From Ornithomonoglobus_A sp034090805 (lineage in GTDB: Bacteria > Bacillota > Clostridia > UBA1381): a stretch of 49,657 nucleotides of DNA. Position numbers and translations under genes: made by a program. The stretch covers positions 1 to 49,657 of the forward strand of contig JAXDRV010000072.1 in NCBI GenBank assembly GCA_034090805.1, in the 5' to 3' direction. Every line of letters begins with the position of its first letter. Within the stretch, counting starts at the first letter, position 1. The notes under the pieces were generated by a model. It had not been told where the DNA came from. It was given only the letters and a program-made list of their open reading frames with translations, and made no database searches. Below, in pieces: positions 1 through 7,690 of the stretch.

Positions 1-345
1 TCTTTTGAACGGTCAAGAGCAAGCCGCTGTGCGGTGCTACGTTCGGTGCAGAACTTTAAATTTGCTCCGGCTTAGAAAATCTAAAAATATGATATTGGAA
101 ATTTAGTGTATTTTATGACTGTACATATATTGACAATTCCAAATAGCCTACTTTTAAATCATTATATCACAAAAATGTAGGCAAAACAAGTAGTCATTGC
201 ATTGTATCTGCTTAGATATGCCATTTGTGAGCCTTTTTTCTTTTCCAAGTGTCAAACTTGGGATTATACCATAAAAACAATATTTTTGCAATAATTTTTA
301 TGATTATTTATATTATTTTTTGTGAAGGAATTATTCGACAGTCTG
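1..345. other. Left edge without a supported gene
   Basis: No convincing gene is visible. Bases 1-75 can be read on the plus strand as 24 codons ending in TAG, which could be the tail of a gene lying outside the window, but the stretch is too short to identify. The rest is AT-rich with stop codons in all frames; the only longer open frame here, starting at 249, has no ribosome site and no recognisable composition. Confidence 0.5.
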
Positions 346-360
346 CCGTCCCCAATTGTC
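346..360 (-). repeat. Solitary IS-end-like sequence
   Basis: The 15 bases here are, on the minus strand, nearly the same as the sequence at 1426-1440 that precedes the broken transposase (13 of 15 match, including the GGGGACG core). It may be the left-over terminal repeat of a second copy or of a larger earlier element. The match is short, so this is a weak call. Confidence 0.3.
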
Positions 361-400
361 TAACAAACCATAATTTACTCGGCAATAATGCCGATAACTG

Positions 401-440
401 CGAAAAACTGATGGTCGATAGGATGACCATCAGTTTTTCG
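401..440 (-). terminator. Hairpin terminator after mazF
   Basis: Perfect 16-bp inverted repeat (401-416 and 425-440) with an 8-base loop. Both arms end in a run of five T/A, so the hairpin can work in both directions. It lies 48 bases past the stop codon of the minus-strand toxin gene. Confidence 0.7.
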
Positions 441-488
441 GCTGTTGTTGAGGTATTATGCCTCAAAATATTGGCTTGTGTTTTTAGA

Positions 489-833
489 TTACATATCAAA
501 GTAATTTTTAAGAGCCTCTGTTATTTTATCATGCACAGTCTCATCGGTTATAGTACCGACTTTGTTCATCAAAAGCTCATGTGATATGGTGCGTATTTGC
601 TGAAGCATGGCAACCGAAAGCTTAGGCAATCCTGTTTGACTCTGAGTTAGCATTACCTCAGTCGGATATATTCTATCATTTTCCTTTACACTCGACAATG
701 GCAAGACAGTCGAAACAGGCAGGTTATGATTTACAGCATCGGTGGATATAATAAGAACAGGGCGGGTTCCACGTTGTTCACTGCCTTGTGTCGGGTCGAG
801 GTTACAAAAGTATATTTCCCATTTGTTTACCAT
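489..833 (-). CDS. mazF: MazF/PemK-type endoribonuclease toxin
   Basis: A 114-residue protein with the MazF/PemK pattern: an N-terminal stretch reading GEIY.. -like (WEIYFCNLDPTQGSEQRG), then RPVLIIS, then a central TVLPLSS strand and a C-terminal helix. Family members are toxins that cut mRNA in a sequence-specific way and are held in check by a cognate antitoxin. The length is normal for the family. The gene overlaps the upstream antitoxin gene by 7 bases (827-833), so the two are translationally coupled. It shares the antitoxin promoter and is followed by a hairpin at 401-440. The cleavage site cannot be predicted from the sequence. Confidence 0.88.
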   Translation of the reverse strand: MVNKWEIYFCNLDPTQGSEQRGTRPVLIISTDAVNHNLPVSTVLPLSSVKENDRIYPTEVMLTQSQTGLPKLSVAMLQQIRTISHELLMNKVGTITDETVHDKITEALKNYFDM

Positions 834-1096
834 TCGCCGGGCACCTCACCGTCTGAGAAGCTAAAGTCATCGGCACATTGCAGTGTTCGTTGCATAAAAG
901 CAGTATCATTTGCAGCTTCTCTGAGCATTGCCTCATATTCATTCTTTTTCATTTGTTTAAGATACTCATCAAGTGCCGCCCTTATGGCAAAATTAACTGA
1001 CGGTATAACCTTTGCCTGTGCCATATGCTTGAGTTCATCAATATATAATTCGGGCAAGGTAGTTGTATAACGTATTGTTTTAGATGTATTTAGCAT
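827..1096 (-). CDS. Ribbon-helix-helix antitoxin of the MazF toxin
   Basis: An 89-residue protein. The N-terminal part (TIRYTTTLPELYIDELKHMA, then a helix with NFAIRAALDEYLKQM) has the beta-strand/helix/helix spacing of ribbon-helix-helix DNA-binding antitoxins. The acidic C-terminal tail is of the kind that wraps around MazF. Position immediately upstream of, and overlapping, mazF supports the role. The start at 1096 has the ribosome site AGAGGTGA nine bases upstream. A near-consensus promoter and a 12-bp palindrome over its -10 box lie just upstream, which fits the autorepression usual for such pairs. Confidence 0.82.
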   Translation of the reverse strand: MLNTSKTIRYTTTLPELYIDELKHMAQAKVIPSVNFAIRAALDEYLKQMKKNEYEAMLREAANDTAFMQRTLQCADDFSFSDGEVPGEW

Positions 1097-1114
1097 AGTT
1101 CATCACCTCTACTA

Positions 1115-1126
1115 ATAGTATACTAT
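1115..1126. promoter_or_regulatory. Candidate antitoxin operator
   Basis: Perfect 12-bp palindrome ATAGTATACTAT covering the -10 box of the toxin-antitoxin promoter. Ribbon-helix-helix antitoxins typically bind short palindromes in their own promoter, so this is the natural operator candidate. Binding itself is inferred. Confidence 0.5.
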
Positions 1127-1145
1127 ATTTCATCGGTTTTGTCAA
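1117..1145 (-). promoter_or_regulatory. Promoter of the toxin-antitoxin pair
   Basis: Read on the minus strand: TTGACA (1145-1140), 17-base spacer, TATACT (1122-1117), then a ribosome site and ATG. It is one of the best sigma-A-type promoters in the window. Confidence 0.8.
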
Positions 1146-1200
1146 CAATATTATGATGATGTTTTGTGCATATATTTATTCATACTTTTACGAGGCAACA

Positions 1201-1236
1201 AAAAGCTGGCAGTAATGTAATACCATCAGCTTTTAC
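1201..1236 (-). terminator. Hairpin terminator of the truncated minus-strand gene
   Basis: The arms AAAAGCTG (1201-1208) and CAGCTTTT (1227-1234) form a stem, and on the minus strand the right arm is followed by a T-run. It sits about 25 bases after the stop codon of the gene fragment at 1259-1408, as expected for a real 3' end. Confidence 0.5.
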
Positions 1237-1258
1237 TATGAATTATTTAGTTTTAAAA

Positions 1259-1408
1259 TTAAACAATCTCACTTTCAAGAGCGATAACCGTATTATTTAC
1301 CTCACCGATATCGGTGGCAACCATATATGGGCATCCGCCAGATGTCGCAAAGCAGGAAACAACCCTGCCTGTGCCTTTTACATTTTCTTCATTCTGACGG
1401 ACTATTAA
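1259..1408 (-). pseudogene. C-terminal fragment of an unidentified gene
   Basis: On the minus strand a 49-codon open stretch ends with TAA at 1261-1259. Its composition is protein-like, including CFATSGGCPYMVATDIGEVN. There is no start codon or ribosome site in this fragment, and it runs straight into the IS-end sequence near 1409-1440. A hairpin terminator follows the stop. The simplest reading is that an insertion element removed the 5' part of a gene and left its last 47 or so codons. I do not recognise the family. The opposite-strand open frame at 1166-1408 has no ribosome site and is regarded as a shadow. Confidence 0.4.
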
Positions 1409-2089
1409 ATGGACGATTGTGGACGGGACGATTGGGGACGTACATTTTTTGGCTCTATTTTTTTTGAGATAATGCTGCGTGACACACCGTTATTCTCTGA
1501 AATTTCTTTAAATTTTATGAATAATGCACTAAAAGATAAGTATTGTTCTAACCTTGGCAGACCTGCAAAGGAGCCGGAAATGCTGGTTCGTATACTTATT
1601 ATTCAATATATCAGTCTTTCGGATGAACAGGTAATTAATGAAATTAATGTTAATCTCGCTTTTATTGAATTCATTGGCATTGAACCGGATGAAGATGTAC
1701 CCTGCGCAAGTCTGTTAGGAAGGGTTATTGATTTAGGCGAGAATACATCGGAATGTTATGAACATAATCAATGGAGTAAAACCGAGGAATTCAAAGAGGG
1801 ATACAAAAAGCGAGCAAAGATAGAACAAAATAATGCGGAGCTAAAACGCTTTCATGGTTTAGACCGTGCCGGAGAGTATGGTCTAAAAAGCGCGTCCACA
1901 CAGACAAAATTGACGATAATAGCAGTAAATTTGAAGCGGATATGCAAGCTGATATCCGCTTCGCCCGCAAAATCACAAGCTGCTATAATAGTATATTCTG
2001 AAATGCACCTTGAAATTTGGGGAATACAGGGAGTCACCGCCCGAAAACAGGCACTTCTTAAGTGGTCTCTAACCGTCCCCTTGTGTTGA
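1409..2089 (+). pseudogene. Internally deleted IS1182-like transposase
   Basis: The open frame joins two ends of a DDE transposase. Residues about 20-110 match the N-terminal DUF772-type domain (GRPAKEPEMLVRILIIQ, then LSDEQVINEINVNLAF). Residues about 130-185 match the extreme C-terminal part (KRAKIEQNNAELKRFHGLDR, then AVNLKRI). The whole catalytic centre with the DDE residues is missing, so no active enzyme can be made. The first residues come from the element's end sequence rather than a true N-terminus. GGGGACG/CGTCCCC ends lie at 1434-1440 and 2074-2080. The frame survives by chance. It marks the boundary between accessory DNA and the polysaccharide locus. Confidence 0.75.
1425..2086. 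mobile_element. Remnant of an IS1182-like insertion sequence
   Basis: The element is bounded by imperfect inverted ends: a GGGGACG-containing sequence at 1425-1441 and its reverse at 2070-2086. It contains only the deleted transposase. Its right end lies within about 10 bases of the stop codon of the broken DUF2264 gene, and its left end abuts another gene fragment, so it probably damaged both flanks. Confidence 0.55.
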
Positions 2090-2094
2090 AGATA

Positions 2095-3785
2095 CTATTG
2101 TTTTTTGTCTTTATTACTGTATTCTCCGTATTCTGTAATAGTCTTTATTTGCGTTATTCCTTTTTCAATTTTAAATCTTATTGCCGGAATAACAGTTTTA
2201 TTATTAATTAGGTTTGTGTTTGGTGCAGGATGGATTATTATTGCTTGACCTTTGTTACTTCTTATCGAGCACCACATTCCGCCGCCGTAGGCTATGGAAT
2301 TATTATCAGTTACAGTTTGTGCTGCTTCTTCGTATTTTACCGCAAAGCCGCAGTCTGCTGTGGTGCATATATAATTACTTTTAATAATATGCATACGCTC
2401 ATAGCCATCCTCAAACGGTTTCACTGCCGTTTCAACGTTTTCATAAATATAGCTGAATCTGAAATCCGGCATTCCCTTATAAGATTTTTTGCAAACACTG
2501 AGCCTCCAAGCTCAAACGCAAGCATGCTGTCGGGTGCAGTTGCGGCAGGTGAACTCATTCCGCGGGGAACACTAAATCCGAAGGCTGTTGAATAAGCAAA
2601 CTTTGAATACTTCCATTCGGAGTATCCGAAGTTTTCATCATCCTGTAAGCCGGGAACAAACATACAGACGCTGCTTTCGGTTCTTGTTATAAGCATCCGT
2701 GCTTCAGGAATGAATTTGATGCCTTCAAGCTCAGGCATTGGTTTCGGATCGACTTTCCAGAATAGATGATTGTCCGGCAGCATAAGTATTGCAAATGCCT
2801 TGAATGCCCAGTATGGCGAGCCGGATGCATTGTACCATTCTGTCATGTGCATATTCGGGTATTTATAGCCGGTTGTAAGGGTACCGCTGTTATCACATAT
2901 GGGAGCCGCTGCCCAGTCCGACATATGCCTTGAAATAATGCCCTTTATTACTCCGTAATCAAACGGCTTTGCGCCTGAAATAAGACATGCACTCCAAAAT
3001 GATATCTGAGCAAAACGGTAGGTAAGTGACCTACCGTATGGAACGGCTTCGCTATTTTCCGAAAACCAGTATATAAAATCCTTTCCGAACCGCTCTGCGC
3101 GGTTTATGAATTCTTTGCTTCGCTCTTTGTCCTCATCACGCATTACCAAAGCATAGATAAGAGAATAGAAGTGAATTGCAAATGAGATATAATAATCACA
3201 TCTGTGCGTATGACCGTCGGTGTACCAGCCGTTTCCAATATACATTTCCTCTATATTGCCCAGTGCGTCATTAAGCTTTTCTTCACTGTATTTCATACCT
3301 GCTTTTTTCAGTGCAAGGTTTACAAGCACTCGGAAGAACTGCCAGTTATTAACCGGAATATCATGAGCGTTTATCTGATAAAGCCAGTTGGCAAGCCTGT
3401 TTTTTTGCATCAGCCGGAAGCGGTGACAAAAACGATTCGGGGGCAAACAGAATTGCGTATGCAATAGGTGCCATTTCAACAAAAAGCTGATCGAAGTCTG
3501 TGCAGTCGCCCCAATATGCCGGAGATGTTTTGTCAGTACCTTCATGAAAGCCTTTATTGTATAGCTTTAAAAGCTTATCACATTCACCGCCGCCTGCAAT
3601 AAACGGTACAAGCCCCCCCATAGAACACACAGAAAACCTTCCGTTCTGGCTGTGCTTTCCTTATATACCGCTGCCTGTTCACCTATGTATAAGCCGCCGT
3701 CGCGTATATGCTTCGTAAGCGGAGCGGCGTAGCGCAGGAACAAATCCATGTAATCACTTTTTGATATAAAACTCATAAACTTCAC
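2095..3785 (-). pseudogene. DUF2264-family protein gene broken by three frameshifts
   Basis: Four minus-strand frames join into one protein of about 563 residues. Frame 1 (3785 to about 3613) starts MKFMSFISKSDYMDLFLRYA after a GAGGTG ribosome site. Frame 2 carries GGLVPFIAGGGECDKLL. Frame 3 carries VNNWQFFRVLVNLALKKAG, GNGWYTDGHTHRCDYYISFA and SEAVPYGRSLTYRFA, the core of DUF2264 (COG4289). Frame 4 ends at 2095. The frame changes fall at a run of seven C (3613-3619), seven T (3400-3406) and six T (2485-2490), as read on the plus strand. DUF2264 proteins are (alpha/alpha)-barrel-like, found in polysaccharide loci, with poorly known function. The gene is divergent from the acetylesterase gene. 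It could be a decaying gene, phase-variable, or an assembly artefact. Confidence 0.75.
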
Positions 3786-3797
3786 CTCGTCTATGAT

Positions 3798-3826
3798 ATT
3801 ATATATGAAATATTCTGTAAAATAAA
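3798..3826 (-). promoter_or_regulatory. Promoter of the DUF2264 gene
   Basis: On the minus strand: TTTATT (3826-3821), 17-base spacer, TATAAT (3803-3798), followed by the ribosome site GAGGTG. An element like the shared regulatory motif (GTTTACCCC, minus strand, 3884-3876) lies about 50 bases further upstream. Confidence 0.5.
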
Positions 3827-3894
3827 TGCCACTGTTTTTTTGAAAGGTGTGGTTTTGTTGCGATTTGAGGTATGTGGGGTAAACTTTTTAATAA

Positions 3895-3933
3895 GTAAAC
3901 CGCATTTACATACGCAATGCATAATGATATAAT
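3895..3933 (+). promoter_or_regulatory. Promoter of the acetylesterase gene with shared upstream element
   Basis: GTAAACCGC (3895-3903) is followed by the -35 TTTACA (3905-3910), a 17-base spacer and the -10 TATAAT (3928-3933). The end of the GT..ACCGC element to the -10 is 24 bases, exactly as in the promoters at 23013 and 43692. The element abuts the weak -35 box, the usual place for an activator of class II type. Confidence 0.65.
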
Positions 3934-3977
3934 TAGGATAACTAAAATATGTATTATGTGGAAAGGAGTTTCATAAT

Positions 3978-6900
3978 ATGAAAAAATTGCTTTCAGCAGT
4001 GCTTGCGCTCGCAATGACAGTGGGATTGGTAAACGGAATGGTTATCACGGCAAGTGCAGCAGACAGTGTGACCTATAAATCCCATGAGGTACTTATAGGT
4101 GCGCCTAATCAGCTTGGTGACAAAAATGTTTCAATCGCGTTAAAACCTAATACTACATCACCGACCTATACACAGTATTATATTAAGCCTAATCAGAAGA
4201 TAAGCGGTGCATATTCTATAGGCAACGTAACAGCCGGGGAAACGGTTTCGGCATCGATAACATATAAAGAGGACGGAAACACAGCCGTATTTGACTATTC
4301 ACTTTATGTTTTGCCGGATGATAAGTATAACAGCCTGTACGGTACAACCTCATACTGGTCAAACTTTAGAGAAACCTACAGTGATTATCTTATTTCCGGA
4401 CAGGAAAAACTTCTTACAGACAATACAAAAACTCAAAGAACCAGTACAATAACCGTTACACCGTCTAAGGGAGGTCATCTTGTAGCGTGCATTTACGGTG
4501 ACGGAACAACATCGTTAATTAACAGTAAGCTTTATCTCTATAACTTTACGGTAACGGGCAGCACAGCACCGACAGAAACGGAAGTGCCAACAGCATCACC
4601 GACTGTAAAACCTACAGAGGCACCGACAGCATCACCCACAGCAAAGCCGATAGTTACACAACCTCCGGTTGAGGGCAGTGTGTGGGCAGAAAAGTGGATA
4701 TACGACTTTAACGAGTTCACCACCGCAGACAGCTACAGCAATTCAAACATGGGAACACTTCCCGGTACTCAAGCTCCGTCAATCACATATTATAATGGTA
4801 CAATTACGAGCGCATCGGGTATGTACGGCAGAGCGTCAAGTGATTATCATCTTGCGCTCAAATCATCAACAAGCGGTGAGTCGGCAAGAATTTTCCATAA
4901 TATAGACAATGTTGACGCTCCGGTTGATAACATGATTGCAGAGCTTGACGTTGCTTTCACAACAACAACTGAGACAAGATACATAAATTCATACAGAACA
5001 ACCGCATCAATGAACGGAATGGTATTCTCGGCTGACGGAAGAATAGGGTACTATGACAGCGCAAACAAGATACAGTATTTTAAGGACGAGGAAGGCAATG
5101 ACCTTACATACTCGGCAAAGGAGTGGTATCATATTGCAAACAAGTTTGATTTTAAAAATCTTACAATAACATATTATCTTGACGGAAATAATCTCGGAAC
5201 GGTAATACCTCCGAATGCCGTAGCAATGAGCAAGCTCACAGAGATATGCTACAAGGGAACATCAAATAGAACAAATCCGGGAACAACATATTTTGACAAC
5301 TTCAGGATTTCACAGGAGCAGGCATCATATGTGACTTCAAAGGTGACATCACCCGAGAGCAGAACATATCTTGCAGGCACACCGATAAAGTTTGAAGGCT
5401 ATTCCAAGAATGCATCAGGTGACGTTGCACAGGTTGTATTTGAAATAGACGATGAGCAGGTATATGTAACGGAGAACAGCACATACAGCTTTACAAAGAG
5501 CGACATCGCACCGGGACATCATAAGCTTGTTGTAACCGCAATCAGCAGCGACGGTATGACAGGGACATCGGAGGAAATAAATTTCACAGTTTCAAACTAC
5601 GCAATGCCTACAGTATATGCTGATGGTATGGTGCTTCAGAGAAACAAGCCGATAATGATTGGAGGCGCCGGCATAGACGGCAGGACAGTTACGGCTTGCG
5701 TAAACGGCAGCAGTGCATCGGCAACGGTAAGCGGCGGACGTTTTACAATAACACTTCCCGGACAGGCAGCGGCAAAGAGTACAAAGCTGGTGCTTGAATC
5801 AGAAGGTGTCAAAACCGAGTATAATGTTGCAATAGGCGAAGTAGTCCTTTGTAACGGACAGTCAAACATGGCATATTACCTCTCGCAGTTTTCATCACTG
5901 CAGCCGTTATCGGATAAGGATTATGAGGACATACATCTCTATAAGCAGACAATAACAAAGTCATCTCAGCCGCAGACTGATATACCGACAGGACGCTGGA
6001 CTGCGGCAACACAGACTGAGGCGGTATATTTCTCTGCATTCGGCTTTGGTACGGGCGTAAAGCTTTATAAGGCACTCGGAGAAAATGTTCCGGTAGGTCT
6101 TGTATTTGCAGCAGAGGGCGGCACAGGTATTCAGCAGTGGGTTGCGAACGGTGTTCTTGCAACAGATCCGGATACAGCGGTAATCGCAACAAACAGCACA
6201 GACTATAACTGCATGGTGGCACCGCTCACAAAGTCATATACAATCGGTCATGTTGTATGGTATCAGGGCGAGGCTAACACGAACCAGAATCAAAGCTATG
6301 AAAAGGCTCTTACAAAGTATATTGACAGTCTCCGCGCAGACTGGAACGACGAGGATATAACCTTTACAATTATCCAGCTTCCGATTTTCGACTATGCGGT
6401 ATCCTACAAGAACAATGTACGGACAGCTACGGAGGTTCGAGCAGCAGAGTGGAACGTATCGGAAAGACTTAACAAGGTGGCAACTGTTGTAACAATCGAC
6501 TCAGGTGAAAAGGCAAACATTCACCCGAACGATAAGCTTCCGCTTGTTGAACGAGCATCAAATGCCATTATGCATTTTATAAACCCGACAGATTCATCAA
6601 TCATATACAAGAGCCCGTCATACGCTTCAAACACAGTTGAGGGCGACAGCATGACAATTACCTTCAAGGACATTGCAGGCGGACTTAAGACAAAGGACGG
6701 CGAAGCCCCGAGAGGCTTTAAGGTTGCAGGTGATGACAATAATTTTGTTGACGCAGCTGCAACGCTTGCGGGTAACACAGTTGTTATTGATATATCGGGC
6801 ATAAGTGGTACAGCTAAGGTACGCTACGCATGGGAGGACTGCCCGGCACTCGGCTCGGACAACAAGACTACAACGCTTAACCTTGTAGGCGGAACAGGAC

Positions 6901-7526
6901 TTCCGGTTGCACCGTTTAGGACCGATAATGACCGTTATATGTTCAAGGTTAATTCGGACGGAAGCTATGGCGAGGCTGTAAACTTCACGCCTATGGTAAG
7001 AAATATTACAGCCGGAAACATCAGACAGGGAAAGGCTGCGATTGTTGTTAATGCAAGAGATTATGATGATGAAATCACAGCCGTAGAGGTGTTCGTTGAC
7101 GGAAGTTCTATCGGAAAGGCTATAAAAACCGCCGATGATGAATACACAATAGAGTGGGTCGACGCAACAGCAGGTCATCACGAAGTCCATGCAATCGCAA
7201 CCGATACTCTTGGAACAAACTCAACACAGCAGCATGAAACTTTAGGTACAAGAAAGGTTAATCCGATAAAATACATCATTGTTTTCGGCGAAGTTGCAGA
7301 AAATAAGCTTGTATATAAGGACGGAGTGCTTTCGGGAACAGCTGCAGGTCTTGCAGGTACAGTATATCTTGCACAGTATAATGAAGCAGGAATCCCTGTA
7401 TCGGTTACCCTTGTTGAGCTTTCGGAAACAGTAAATACGGAGATTGAAAAGCTTACAGATAATATAAAGATATTTGTTTGGGATCAGACACAAAAGCCTG
7501 TTGACATACAAACAGTAGTAGAATAA
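3978..7526 (+). CDS. Secreted multidomain SASA-type acetylesterase
   Basis: 1182 residues. A signal peptide (1-28, ending ASAAD) is followed by a beta-rich domain (30-190), a Pro/Thr linker (about 193-234), a LamG-like module (235-465), an Ig-like domain (465-550), a sialate-O-acetylesterase-type SGNH domain (about 555-900), a second Ig-like domain (985-1090) and the C-terminal module shared with three other proteins here (about 1098-1182). The catalytic Ser is in GQSNM (Ser629) and the His in NIHPND (His849). VVWYQGEAN gives the oxyanion and Gln-containing block. The family removes acetyl groups from sugars. In this locus the likely target is acetylated mannose in xanthan side chains, which is inference. 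Strong RBS GGAAAGGAG; own promoter with the shared element; terminator at 7536-7570. Confidence 0.85.
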   Translation: MKKLLSAVLALAMTVGLVNGMVITASAADSVTYKSHEVLIGAPNQLGDKNVSIALKPNTTSPTYTQYYIKPNQKISGAYSIGNVTAGETVSASITYKEDGNTAVFDYSLYVLPDDKYNSLYGTTSYWSNFRETYSDYLISGQEKLLTDNTKTQRTSTITVTPSKGGHLVACIYGDGTTSLINSKLYLYNFTVTGSTAPTETEVPTASPTVKPTEAPTASPTAKPIVTQPPVEGSVWAEKWIYDFNEFTTADSYSNSNMGTLPGTQAPSITYYNGTITSASGMYGRASSDYHLALKSSTSGESARIFHNIDNVDAPVDNMIAELDVAFTTTTETRYINSYRTTASMNGMVFSADGRIGYYDSANKIQYFKDEEGNDLTYSAKEWYHIANKFDFKNLTITYYLDGNNLGTVIPPNAVAMSKLTEICYKGTSNRTNPGTTYFDNFRISQEQASYVTSKVTSPESRTYLAGTPIKFEGYSKNASGDVAQVVFEIDDEQVYVTENSTYSFTKSDIAPGHHKLVVTAISSDGMTGTSEEINFTVSNYAMPTVYADGMVLQRNKPIMIGGAGIDGRTVTACVNGSSASATVSGGRFTITLPGQAAAKSTKLVLESEGVKTEYNVAIGEVVLCNGQSNMAYYLSQFSSLQPLSDKDYEDIHLYKQTITKSSQPQTDIPTGRWTAATQTEAVYFSAFGFGTGVKLYKALGENVPVGLVFAAEGGTGIQQWVANGVLATDPDTAVIATNSTDYNCMVAPLTKSYTIGHVVWYQGEANTNQNQSYEKALTKYIDSLRADWNDEDITFTIIQLPIFDYAVSYKNNVRTATEVRAAEWNVSERLNKVATVVTIDSGEKANIHPNDKLPLVERASNAIMHFINPTDSSIIYKSPSYASNTVEGDSMTITFKDIAGGLKTKDGEAPRGFKVAGDDNNFVDAAATLAGNTVVIDISGISGTAKVRYAWEDCPALGSDNKTTTLNLVGGTGLPVAPFRTDNDRYMFKVNSDGSYGEAVNFTPMVRNITAGNIRQGKAAIVVNARDYDDEITAVEVFVDGSSIGKAIKTADDEYTIEWVDATAGHHEVHAIATDTLGTNSTQQHETLGTRKVNPIKYIIVFGEVAENKLVYKDGVLSGTAAGLAGTVYLAQYNEAGIPVSVTLVELSETVNTEIEKLTDNIKIFVWDQTQKPVDIQTVVE

Positions 7527-7535
7527 ATATAGCCC

Positions 7536-7570
7536 AAAACCCTCACAAGTGTATCTTGTGGGGGTTTTTT
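7536..7570 (+). terminator. Rho-independent terminator after the acetylesterase gene
   Basis: A 14-bp stem (7536-7549 with 7555-7568, one G-U pair) has a 5-base loop and is followed by a T-run. Confidence 0.9.
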
Positions 7571-7642
7571 GAATAGAAAAACACCCATAAATAAAGAATA
7601 CCCCCTATAATATATGGTAATAAAATATTATACTATAAATGA

Positions 7643-7648
7643 TATAAT
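7643..7648 (+). promoter_or_regulatory. Possible -10 box of the beta-helix gene
   Basis: TATAAT lies 43 bases upstream of the TTG start in a very AT-rich stretch. No convincing -35 box and no copy of the shared regulatory element is visible at the expected distance. Confidence 0.35.
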
Positions 7649-7690
7649 GTAGTATTTATATAAGTTCATATTGAAAAGGAGGCAAAACAA

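Noticed and set aside
249..584. 111-residue open frame on the plus strand at the left edge
   Set aside because: It crosses the terminator hairpin and the 3' part of mazF on the other strand, has no ribosome site and no family-like composition.
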